From JAUXFS01 sp963772635 (GTDB lineage: Bacteria > Pseudomonadota > Alphaproteobacteria > Rhodospirillales > Defluviicoccaceae): a stretch of DNA of 64,000 bases. This document shows, piece by piece, positions 31,757 through 38,927 of this stretch. The stretch lies in assembly GCA_963772635.1 (NCBI GenBank), contig CAVYYK010000026.1, positions 22,623-86,622 on the forward strand, written 5' to 3'. The position numbers were made by a program, and so were the translations under genes. The notes below the pieces were generated by a model. It saw only the letters and a program-made list of their open reading frames with translations. It was not told where the DNA came from and ran no database searches. Each line of letters opens with the position of its first letter. The first letter of the stretch is position 1.

Positions 31757-32383
31757 GTGACTGACAGACATCATATCAGCGGGCGCGCCCTGGCAGAGCT
31801 GGTCGTTCAGTTGGGTCGGTTTGCTTACGGGGAGGGGTATGTGGAGGGCTTGACGCCGGCGCAGTGGACGGCTCTCAGGTACTTTGCCCGCGCCAATCGG
31901 TTTTCCCGAACCGTGTCTGCGTTTGCGGAGTTTCACACCACGACCCGCGGAACGGCTTCCCAGACAGTCAAGAGCCTGGTCGCTCAGGGCTATCTTTGCC
32001 GGATACCTTCCGAGACGGATGGCCGCAGCGCCCGCATCGATCCTGCCGACAAGGGCGAGGCCGTTTTGAGCAAGGATCCTTTCGCTGCGTTGGTCCGGGC
32101 GGCCACGGCTCTCCCGAACGGTGCGCGTTTCGACGTGGCAAACATCCTCGAACGCATTCTGGGGCACATCGCCGGCGAGCGTGGCAAGCGCCCATTCGGC
32201 ACCTGTCCATCCTGCGCATACCTGCGCGGCGAGGGCTGCTGCTTGGAGGGCCGATCGCCATACAAGTGCGGTCTGTTCGGCGAGCCTCTAGCCCAGGCTG
32301 AGCTGGAACAGCTCTGCGTGAATTTTCAGCCGGGCCGGAACTCGGCCATGAAGCGTGCGTTTGACAGTGGAGCTTGCCCCTGA
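31757..32383 (+). CDS. MarR-family regulator with C-terminal cysteine cluster
   Basis: A 208-aa MarR-like winged-helix protein: LTPAQWTALRYFARANRFSRTVSAFAEFHTTTRGTASQTVKSLVAQGYLCRIPSETDGRS is the DNA-binding domain (residues about 35–95). The distal part carries C-x2-C-x7-C-C-x7-8-C (CPSCAYLRGEGCCLEGRSPYKC), a probable metal or Fe-S site not present in ordinary MarR. The start GTG at 31757 lies at the predicted transcription start. Divergent from the Rrf2 operon. Ligand and target are unknown; a redox or iron sensor is inferred. Confidence 0.8.
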   Translation: MTDRHHISGRALAELVVQLGRFAYGEGYVEGLTPAQWTALRYFARANRFSRTVSAFAEFHTTTRGTASQTVKSLVAQGYLCRIPSETDGRSARIDPADKGEAVLSKDPFAALVRAATALPNGARFDVANILERILGHIAGERGKRPFGTCPSCAYLRGEGCCLEGRSPYKCGLFGEPLAQAELEQLCVNFQPGRNSAMKRAFDSGACP

Positions 32384-32500
32384 CCCTACCGCTCCTTCCC
32401 GAGCCCTGTTCACGGAGTGACCTCGGAAGGCCGTCGTATGGGTACCATATGTCTGAACCAAACCACTAGCGGCGATCAACCGCCTCATTGACGCGCGCTC

Positions 32501-33127
32501 TCAGCCGCGGGCTTCGATGAATTCGAGGATTTCGGACCAGTCCTGGCGGAGCGTCCGGCCGCGCTTGCCGGCGACGTCGAAGACGCTGCACCCTTCCGCC
32601 GCCACCTCCGGGAAGATCGCCAGGTCCGGGATCCGGCCGACCGCGTCGCAGTCCAGGGTCTCGATGAACCGGTCGAGGCGGTCGGTGGCGCGCGAGCGCC
32701 GGCGCACCCGATTGCGGACCAGGGCGTAGGGCCGTTTGCCCTTGCGGACCGGTTTGACCTCTTGCAACTGCCGCAGGAAACGCGCCGTGGTTCCCTCGTC
32801 GAACACCGACGGAACGATCGGAATCAGAATGACGTCGGCGAGCCGGACCAGGTCGTCGACCCGCTTGGTCCGCATCCCCGCCGGTGAATCGATGATCAGC
32901 CGCGCGGTGCCCTTGGGCACGCTATCGGACTGCTTGGTCCAGTCGACGCCGCTGATCGGCGCCGCCGTGGCGGGGCGGTCCCGGGTCCACCGCAGGCTGC
33001 TCCGTTGCCGGTCGGCGTCCGCCAGCACCGTCTTGCGCCCACCGTCGGCATAGGCCGCGGCCAGGTTGGTGGCGATCGTGGTCTTGCCGGACCCGCCCTT
33101 CATGTTGGCGACGAGAACCGTGATCAT
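32501..33127 (-). CDS. ParA-family ATPase (orphan)
   Basis: A 208-aa P-loop ATPase of the ParA/MinD group. The deviant Walker A is KGGSGKTT at residues 10–17, with the signature lysine; DADRQRSSLRWTRDR is the A' motif and LIIDSPAG the Walker B. No parB-like gene lies nearby, so it is an orphan, similar in size to ParA proteins that position protein cargoes or act in small partition systems. A role in chromosome segregation is less likely than cargo positioning, but this is open. Confidence 0.85.
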   Translation of the reverse strand: MITVLVANMKGGSGKTTIATNLAAAYADGGRKTVLADADRQRSSLRWTRDRPATAAPISGVDWTKQSDSVPKGTARLIIDSPAGMRTKRVDDLVRLADVILIPIVPSVFDEGTTARFLRQLQEVKPVRKGKRPYALVRNRVRRRSRATDRLDRFIETLDCDAVGRIPDLAIFPEVAAEGCSVFDVAGKRGRTLRQDWSEILEFIEARG

Positions 33128-33213
33128 CGGTGCCGATCCCCTATTCTGTAGACTCCGAGTATGGGACCTTTATGGAGAAATTGCATCGCCGTCGCCGATC
33201 AATTCGTGATCCT

Positions 33214-34194
33214 TCAGGTTATTGTCACCAGGACCTTGCCGCGGGGGCGTCCGTATTGCTGGTGGTCGTGGGCGGCGGCCAGTTGGTCGAGAGGGAAGGT
33301 GCGGTCGACCCGGTGAAACAGCGCGTCGGCTTCGAGGGCGTGCTGGACGAAGCGCGCCGCGCGCTGTTTCGCCTCCTCCGGCACCTCGAAGATGGCGATC
33401 CCGCAGATCCGGATGTTCCGGTACATGTAATTCGGCCAATCGAGCGCCGGCTTCGGGTTGGAAGCGCTACCGAACGAGGCGATGGTTCCGTTCTGTGCGA
33501 CGTAGCGCCAGGCCCGCCCGAGGTGCGCCCCGAGGTCGACATCGACCATCGTGCGGACACCCTTGCCGCCGGTCAGATCGAGGGCGCTCTCCTCCAGTTG
33601 CTCCGGCGCGACCACATGGTCGGCGCCCGCGCGTACGGCATCGGCCATACGCGCGTCGTCTCCCCGGACCGTCGCGATCACTACCGCCCCCATCCGCTTG
33701 GCCAACTGAACGGCGTAATTGCACACCGCACCGGCGGCGCCGGTGACGATGACGGTTTCGCCCTCGACCGGTCCCCCCAGCAACAGCGCGTGACAGGCGG
33801 TCAACGCCGGCACGCCGAGCGACGCGCCGTCCTCGAACGACGCATGCGGCGGCAGCGGCATCGCACGTGTCTCCCCGATCCGGACCCGTTGCGCCGCCGC
33901 CCCGTCCCACTTCAGATGGGCGGCCTCCCAGACCCAGACCCGTTGGCCGACTCGCGACGGATCGACGCCGGCCCCGACGCTCTCGATGATGCCGGCGGCG
34001 TCGTAGCCGGGGATCACCCTCGGAACCTTCAATGGCCCCCGCTGTCCCGCCCGCCGCTTCCAGTCGGTCGGGTTGACCCCGTGGACCTCGACCCGAACCA
34101 CCACCTCGCCCGGTCCGGCAACCGGATCATCGATCTCGCCGACCCGGATCACCTCCGCCGCCGGCCCCGTCGCCTCGTACCAAGCCGCTCTCAT
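33214..34194 (-). CDS. NADPH:quinone oxidoreductase (zinc-independent MDR family)
   Basis: A 326-aa medium-chain dehydrogenase/reductase. The N-terminal GroES-like domain begins MRAAWYEATGPAAEVIRVGEI, typical of zeta-crystallin-type quinone reductases; VTGAAGAVCNYAVQLAKRMGA is the NADP-binding Rossmann motif. Zinc-binding cysteines of alcohol dehydrogenases are absent. Substrate not determined. It is upstream-adjacent to the HxlR gene on the same strand (90-bp gap), a frequent pairing for redox genes, but no shared regulation is shown. Confidence 0.86.
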   Translation of the reverse strand: MRAAWYEATGPAAEVIRVGEIDDPVAGPGEVVVRVEVHGVNPTDWKRRAGQRGPLKVPRVIPGYDAAGIIESVGAGVDPSRVGQRVWVWEAAHLKWDGAAAQRVRIGETRAMPLPPHASFEDGASLGVPALTACHALLLGGPVEGETVIVTGAAGAVCNYAVQLAKRMGAVVIATVRGDDARMADAVRAGADHVVAPEQLEESALDLTGGKGVRTMVDVDLGAHLGRAWRYVAQNGTIASFGSASNPKPALDWPNYMYRNIRICGIAIFEVPEEAKQRAARFVQHALEADALFHRVDRTFPLDQLAAAHDHQQYGRPRGKVLVTIT

Positions 34195-34284
34195 CTCCGC
34201 TCCTCCCGCGCCCGTGGCGAAACATCAAACAACAGGTCGACGGATGTGCGAAACCCCATTCGTCGTCGGCGATCGGGAAAACCG

Positions 34285-34986
34285 TTATCGTGCGGCGGTC
34301 TCCGGCCGCTGGGTCGGGATTCGCGCCAGCGGGCTCGGATTGAGCCACGCGAGCAGGCGGCTCCGCGCCGATGCCGAACCGATCACTTCGAGCCGGTCGG
34401 TGTCGATCGCCCGAGCCAGGGTGAGATCTCCCCGCACCAGGTAGATCATGTCCGGCAGGGTGCAGGAGAGGTAAAGGTCCACGTCGAAACCGGGGTCCTC
34501 CAGGCAGAGTTCGCAGGCATCGTCGCAGTTCACGAACCACCAGATGTCTTTCCCGGGCGGCTGATCGGTAAACTGCAGCCTGACCACGGTGCGGCCGGCT
34601 CCGAAGGCCGTCGCGTCGACGCTCCTCTCCAATGACCAGATCAGCAGACCCAGGTCGATTTCGTTTTCGGCCAGTTGCCGGCGCGACCAGCGTTGTCCCC
34701 ATACCCCCAGGGCCTCGACCAGCGGGATGAACTCTTCGCCCATTTTCGTCAGGTGATAGGTGGAGCCCCTACCCTTCGCGGTACCCCGCCGTTCGACGAC
34801 GCCCTCGGCCTCGAGTTGCTTGAGACGGCGCGAGAGCAGTGTGGGCGACATCAGCGGCACCCCGCGCCTGAGCTCCGAGAACCGGGTCGCTCCGGCCGCC
34901 AGGTCCCGCACGATCAACGGAGTCCACCGCTCGCAGAATAACTCCGCCGCCTTCGCAACCGGGCAGAACTGTCCATAGCTCTTCAT
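34285..34986 (-). CDS. HxlR-family transcriptional regulator with C-terminal extension
   Basis: A 233-aa protein. The N-terminal HxlR winged helix begins MKSYGQFCPVAKAAELFCERWTPLIVRDL, with SPTLLSRRLKQLEAEGVVERR and the RGSTYHLTKMGEE wing; the first Cys is the conserved redox-capable one. Residues 120–230 are an extra domain, sterol-carrier/SCP2-like in pattern (WWFVNCDDACELCLEDPGFDVDLYL). The ATG at 34986 follows GGGAGG. It is divergent from the methyltransferase gene, with a palindrome between them that is a likely binding site. Confidence 0.87.
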   Translation of the reverse strand: MKSYGQFCPVAKAAELFCERWTPLIVRDLAAGATRFSELRRGVPLMSPTLLSRRLKQLEAEGVVERRGTAKGRGSTYHLTKMGEEFIPLVEALGVWGQRWSRRQLAENEIDLGLLIWSLERSVDATAFGAGRTVVRLQFTDQPPGKDIWWFVNCDDACELCLEDPGFDVDLYLSCTLPDMIYLVRGDLTLARAIDTDRLEVIGSASARSRLLAWLNPSPLARIPTQRPETAAR

Positions 34987-35036
34987 CGCGGCCTCCCGTC
35001 GAACGTGACGATAGCAGCGGCGGCTGGCTGCATGGA

Positions 35037-35053
35037 AGTACACTTTGTGGACT
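35037..35053. promoter_or_regulatory. Palindromic operator between hxlR and the methyltransferase gene
   Basis: AGTACACTTTGTGGACT is a 17-bp dyad (AGTACAC/GTGGACT arms, 6 of 7 paired, TTT centre). It lies 51 bp from the HxlR start and 87 bp from the methyltransferase start. HxlR dimers typically bind such short spaced dyads upstream of the divergent gene they control. Confidence 0.55.
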
Positions 35054-35139
35054 ATGCGGGCCTGCCCCCGTCGCCGCAGACTTCGAAGCACCTCGCCCCC
35101 CATGGTCGCGGGGTCGGTTTGCGTCATTGGAGGAAAGCC

Positions 35140-35940
35140 ATGGAAGCTGCACGTGAAGGTCAGGTGTCGCGGAGCGCGGCGGACGTCTACGAAGAGTTCT
35201 TCGTGCCGGCGTTGTTCGCCGAATGGGTGGAGCCGGTTGCGGATGCGGGGCGACTTGCGAACGGCCACAGGGTTCTCGACATCGCCTGCGGAACCGGCGT
35301 CCTCGCCCGGGAGGCGTCGAGTCGGGTCTGCCCGCATGGCTCGGTTGTCGGGCTCGACCGCAACGAAGGCATGCTCGCCGTCGCACGACGCCATTCGGTC
35401 GGGATCGAATGGCGGCTGGGACGGGCCGAAGCACTGCCGTTTGCGGACGGCTGCTTCGATGCGGTGATCAGCCAGTTCGGCCTGATGTTTTTCGAGGATC
35501 GGGTCGGTGCGTTGAGAGAGATGTGGCGTGTATTGCGGCGGGGCGGGCGGATGGCCGTCGCGGTTTGGGACACCCTGGACCACGCTCCGGGCTATGCGGC
35601 GATGACGGCTCTGCTGCAGCGATTGTTCGGCAATCCGGTCGCGGACGCGCTGCGCGCGCCTTACGCCTTGGGAGATCGCGAATCCCTGCTCAGCCTGTTT
35701 GCCGAGGCCGGGATTCCCGGCCCCGGGATCGCGACCCACGTGGGAACCGCGACGTTTCCTTCGATCGAGTCGTGGGTGCACACCGACGTCAAGGGCTGGA
35801 CTCTCGCCGACCTGATCGACGACGGCCAGTACCAGACACTGCGGCGGGAAGCGGTGCGCGATCTCCAAGCCTTCGTTCGGCCGGATGGCACCGTGACCTT
35901 TCCCCACCCGGCACACATCGTCACCGCGGCGAAACCCTGA
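35140..35940 (+). CDS. Class I SAM-dependent methyltransferase
   Basis: A 266-aa Methyltransf_11/UbiE-type enzyme. Motif I is VLDIACGTGVLAREA; the post-I region VVGLDRNEGMLAVARR and motif AEALPFADGCFDAVISQFGLMFFEDR follow. The ATG at 35140 is preceded by GGAGG at 35129–35133, which rules out longer readings. Substrate unknown. It is the probable regulated target of the divergent HxlR protein. Confidence 0.85.
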   Translation: MEAAREGQVSRSAADVYEEFFVPALFAEWVEPVADAGRLANGHRVLDIACGTGVLAREASSRVCPHGSVVGLDRNEGMLAVARRHSVGIEWRLGRAEALPFADGCFDAVISQFGLMFFEDRVGALREMWRVLRRGGRMAVAVWDTLDHAPGYAAMTALLQRLFGNPVADALRAPYALGDRESLLSLFAEAGIPGPGIATHVGTATFPSIESWVHTDVKGWTLADLIDDGQYQTLRREAVRDLQAFVRPDGTVTFPHPAHIVTAAKP

Positions 35941-36004
35941 ATGCGACGGTGCCTCGCATTTCGGAGACAGGTTCGCATTTGGCTGGCGGAATCCCCGGCA
36001 ACGA

Positions 36005-37426
36005 TCAGGTCGCCTCGCCCGATTCCGTGCTCTCACCCGCATCCAATCCATCCTTGTCTTCCACCGGTTCCGATCCCCGCTTCCAGAACGTCATTTTTAT
36101 CTGGGCAACGCGGTGATTTTCCATCGTCATGACCTCGAGAGCGCAGCCCGGCAGTTCGACTCGGTCACCGACGACCGGAACCTTTGCGAGCATCTGGTAA
36201 ACCAGACCGGCGAGGGTTACGTAGTCTCCCGGCGGAAAGGAGAACTCGAGCTCCTTCTCCAGATCGTCGAGACGTATGCGGCCGTCGATCAGCGTCGAGC
36301 TGCCGTCGCCGTAGTCGACATAGGGCACGGTCGGCGTATGCTCGTCCTCGTATTCGCCGACAATCTCCTCGAGCAGGTCCTCCAGCGTGATCAGTCCGTC
36401 GGTACCGCCGAACTCGTCGATGACCACCGCCATTTGCTGTCGGTTCTGCCTGAACTTCTGAAGCAGTAAGCCCGCCATCTTCGCCCCCGGCACGATATAG
36501 GGCGGAAGCATGATCTCCGACACCGGCCGGTTGAGGGTGTCCGCGGATGGAACGTCGCCGAGGCTGTCGAGCAGTTCCTTGATGGGCAGAAAACCGACGA
36601 CGTGATCGATGTCGCCGTCATAGATCGGGTAGCGAGAGTGTTTGTTCTCGCGAAATATCGCCAGCGCGCCGCCGACAGTCGTATCCATGGGCATCCCGAT
36701 AATGCTCGTCCTCGGGACCATCAAATCCCGCACGACCTGCTCGTCGAGTTCGAATACCCCGCGGATCATCCGGGTCTCGTCGGGGTTCAGGATGCCTTCT
36801 TTTTCACTCGCCGCCAGGATCGTTCTCAATTCTTCCTCGGATATGGAGAAATGTCCCCCCGCCGGCCCGGCGAGATCGCGCTGGCCCAACAGCCACAACA
36901 GGCCGTTCGACGATCGGTTGAGAACCCAGATAAAGCCGAAGAACAGGCGGTAGAGAAAATTGACGATGCGCCCGACCGCGAGGCTTACCGCTTCCGCCCT
37001 GTGAAAGGCGTAAACTTTGGGGGCGAGCTCGCCACCAACGATGTGAAGAAACGAGATGATGACGAATGCGGCGATTTCGGCTGTCGTGTGCGCAAACGCA
37101 TGAGCGCCTTTCGGCGGAACGAGACTGGACAGATGGACGGCGACGAAGTCGATTCCCGGCTCCATGATACCGGTGATGGTGACGATACCGACTGCACCGA
37201 GGCCGAGCGACACCAGGGTAATTCCGACCTGTGTCACCGAGTAAAACCGCTCCGGCTGATTGTGCAGTGTTTGCACGATCATTGCGGCTTTGTTGCCCGT
37301 CTCGACGAGCTGATTGATGCGGCTGCGGCGCGCCGACGTCAGGGCAATCTCGGACCCTACGAAAAACGCGTTTCCGATGACCAGCAGAACGACGACGACG
37401 AGGTTGAACAAGTCCTGCCATTCCAT
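36005..37426 (-). CDS. CNNM/CorC-type membrane transporter (DUF21–CBS–CorC_HlyC)
   Basis: A 473-aa protein. The DUF21 domain (residues 1–195) has four hydrophobic helices, including NLVVVVLLVIGNAFFVGSEIALTSA; two CBS motifs follow (VRDLMVPRTSIIGMP and MAVVIDEFGGTDGLITLEDLLEEIVGEYEDEH), then the CorC_HlyC domain. The ATG at 37426 is preceded by GAGGAGGTT. Family knowledge: these transport magnesium or modulate cation efflux. It converges on the methyltransferase gene with a 64-bp gap and is a paralogue of the soluble corC at 7.2 kb. Confidence 0.92.
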   Translation of the reverse strand: MEWQDLFNLVVVVLLVIGNAFFVGSEIALTSARRSRINQLVETGNKAAMIVQTLHNQPERFYSVTQVGITLVSLGLGAVGIVTITGIMEPGIDFVAVHLSSLVPPKGAHAFAHTTAEIAAFVIISFLHIVGGELAPKVYAFHRAEAVSLAVGRIVNFLYRLFFGFIWVLNRSSNGLLWLLGQRDLAGPAGGHFSISEEELRTILAASEKEGILNPDETRMIRGVFELDEQVVRDLMVPRTSIIGMPMDTTVGGALAIFRENKHSRYPIYDGDIDHVVGFLPIKELLDSLGDVPSADTLNRPVSEIMLPPYIVPGAKMAGLLLQKFRQNRQQMAVVIDEFGGTDGLITLEDLLEEIVGEYEDEHTPTVPYVDYGDGSSTLIDGRIRLDDLEKELEFSFPPGDYVTLAGLVYQMLAKVPVVGDRVELPGCALEVMTMENHRVAQIKMTFWKRGSEPVEDKDGLDAGESTESGEAT

Positions 37427-37821
37427 AGTAACCTCCTCAAACGTCGCCACCCTGTATCGGTTCGACGCATTGCCTTATCCGGGACTCGGGCGAACACGAC
37501 TGCAGCCACTGTGATAACCTGTTGGTGATGTTCGGGGTTTCAGCCCCTATCCCACTTCGCCAAGCGCCTGTCCACCAGTGTAGTCTCTGATCCATCGTCC
37601 GTCGACGACGGCAATATGGAAGCCCGTGTCATCGGAACCAGGGCTGTGATCGCGCCATAACCGATTGGGGGTGATGGCTCGTTGACCCGGAGCAGGGCGG
37701 AGCCCGTGGCCTGAACGAATGGGCCGGCCCAACGCATCGGCATGTCAATTCTCGATTGATGAGGAAGCGTCACCATATTAAGCGTCATCGACCTACATTA
37801 ATGCGATTGGGAGGGAGAGGG
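37427..37821. other. Intergenic region with no confident gene
   Basis: About 395 bp between the transporter and GFA genes. The minus strand holds two overlapping open frames (37540–37788 and 37547–37732), neither with a recognisable family or ribosome site; they may be a decayed gene. I see no RNA gene or repeat here. Confidence 0.4.
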
Positions 37822-38232
37822 ATGTCCAAGATCGAAGGCGGGTGCCTGTGCGGCAGCGTGCGCTACACCAGCGATGCGGAACCGGCGGCGATCATAAACT
37901 GCTACTGCGCGGCGTGCCGAAAGAACTCCGGTTCGACCAATTCATTCAATTTGGCGATGCCGAAAGGAACGGTGAAGGTCACCGGGGAGACGGTGACGAC
38001 CTATGTCGACCACTCGGGTTCGAGCGGCAAGCCGTTCGAGCGGCATTTCTGTTCGAAATGCGGCTCGCACTTCCTCTCCGGCGGCCCGGCCTACGAGGGT
38101 CTCGAATTCATCAAGGCCGGGACGCTGGATGACCCCAACTGGGCGGTGCCGGCGGTTCATATCTGGTGCGAGGAGAAGCTCGACTGGCTGGAACTGCCCG
38201 AGGGCGCAAAGCAGGTGGCGCGGAATCCATAG
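37822..38232 (+). CDS. GFA-family (glutathione-dependent formaldehyde-activating enzyme-like) zinc protein
   Basis: A 136-aa GFA/CENP-V fold protein. Zinc ligands lie in GGCLCGSVRY, NCYCAACRKNSGS and FCSKCGSHFLS, the complete family pattern. GGGAGGGAGAGGG precedes the ATG at 37822. Most GFA proteins have no proven enzymatic role; the formaldehyde–glutathione activity is shown for only a few. It stands alone between the CNNM transporter and a decayed transposase. Confidence 0.9.
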   Translation: MSKIEGGCLCGSVRYTSDAEPAAIINCYCAACRKNSGSTNSFNLAMPKGTVKVTGETVTTYVDHSGSSGKPFERHFCSKCGSHFLSGGPAYEGLEFIKAGTLDDPNWAVPAVHIWCEEKLDWLELPEGAKQVARNP

Positions 38233-38299
38233 ACGCTCCCGCTGCCGCCGGCCAACACCTGTGGTTTCGTCCGCTCGGATTCATCGGCGCCCGTGCTGT

Positions 38300-38627
38300 G
38301 ATGAGTCTGGGAGGTCGGCTGCCCGAGGTCCGCCGCCGCCGCGGGGAACGGGGCGTCTGGCAATGCCGCTTCCGGGAGCACGCGATCCGCGGCGCCGCCG
38401 ACCATGCGGCGCATCCCGACGACGTCCATTCCAACCCGGCCAAGCACGGCCATGTTCCCCAGCCGTCCCAGTGGCCCTATTCCGCCTTCCGCGCCTGCGT
38501 CGACCGCGGCCTCTATCCGCCCGAGTGGCTCGGCGCCGGGGTCGAACATCTCCCCGCCGGCGAACCGCCACCATCGCCGCCCTCCCCGCCCAGCCCCCGA
38601 CCACCGCACCGCCGTAGGGTGGAATAG
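38300..38627 (+). pseudogene. REP-associated tyrosine transposase (RayT) remnant
   Basis: Only the C-terminal part of a RayT/Y1-type protein remains: RRRRGERGVWQCRFREHAIRG, then AAHPDDVHSNPAKHGHVPQPSQWPYSAFRACVDRGLYPPEWLG, all family signatures. The catalytic HUH and tyrosine-containing N-terminal half is missing, so it is a truncated pseudogene. The 3' end runs into a REP palindrome, the element such enzymes act on, with a second inverted REP 70 bp downstream. Confidence 0.8.
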
Positions 38628-38643
38628 CGAAGCGTATTCCACC
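38614..38643 (+). repeat. REP palindrome 1 (REPIN left arm)
   Basis: A 30-bp element with head GTAGGG and stem GGTGGAATA…TATTCCACC around a GCGAAGCG-type loop. It overlaps the end of the RayT remnant and is in inverted orientation to the copy at 38716. Confidence 0.75.
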
Positions 38644-38715
38644 GAATGGGAACGGGGATGGCGGCTTCCACAAGATGAGTACAAGAGCGTCGGCGAACCG
38701 GGTCGATAGGCATGC

Positions 38716-38746
38716 GGCGGAATACGCTCCGCTATTCCGCCCTACC
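38716..38746 (-). repeat. REP palindrome 2 (REPIN right arm)
   Basis: An inverted near-copy of the 38614 element: stem GGCGGAATA…TATTCCGCC, ending CCCTACC. The pair with about 70 bp between forms a REPIN-like hairpin unit next to the remnant RayT gene. Confidence 0.75.
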
Positions 38747-38895
38747 GATCTACGGAGCCGTTCGAGCAGTAGCCCTCGTCGCCTATCTACGCACGCTCGA
38801 GCCGGCGAAGTAGGCGCGCGTCGGCGGGCGCCCTGCCGATTGAACAGCGCCGCCGGTTGTTTCCCTGCTGCGCTTCTCCTGGGGTAGACGGCTGT

Positions 38896-38908
38896 GGTAG
38901 ACTCTACC
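38896..38908. promoter_or_regulatory. Palindrome upstream of the TPR–CHAT gene
   Basis: GGTAGA-C-TCTACC is a perfect 13-bp dyad ending about 6 bp before the GGGGGAGG ribosome site of the TPR–CHAT gene; a second GGGTAGA copy lies at 38882. It could be an operator or a short RNA hairpin hiding the ribosome site. Confidence 0.35.
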
Positions 38909-38927
38909 CAAAAAGGGGGAGGCCGCG

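Noticed and set aside
38614..38746. A CRISPR array from the repeated palindromes
   Set aside because: Only two inverted copies with one spacer; they match REP elements beside a RayT remnant.
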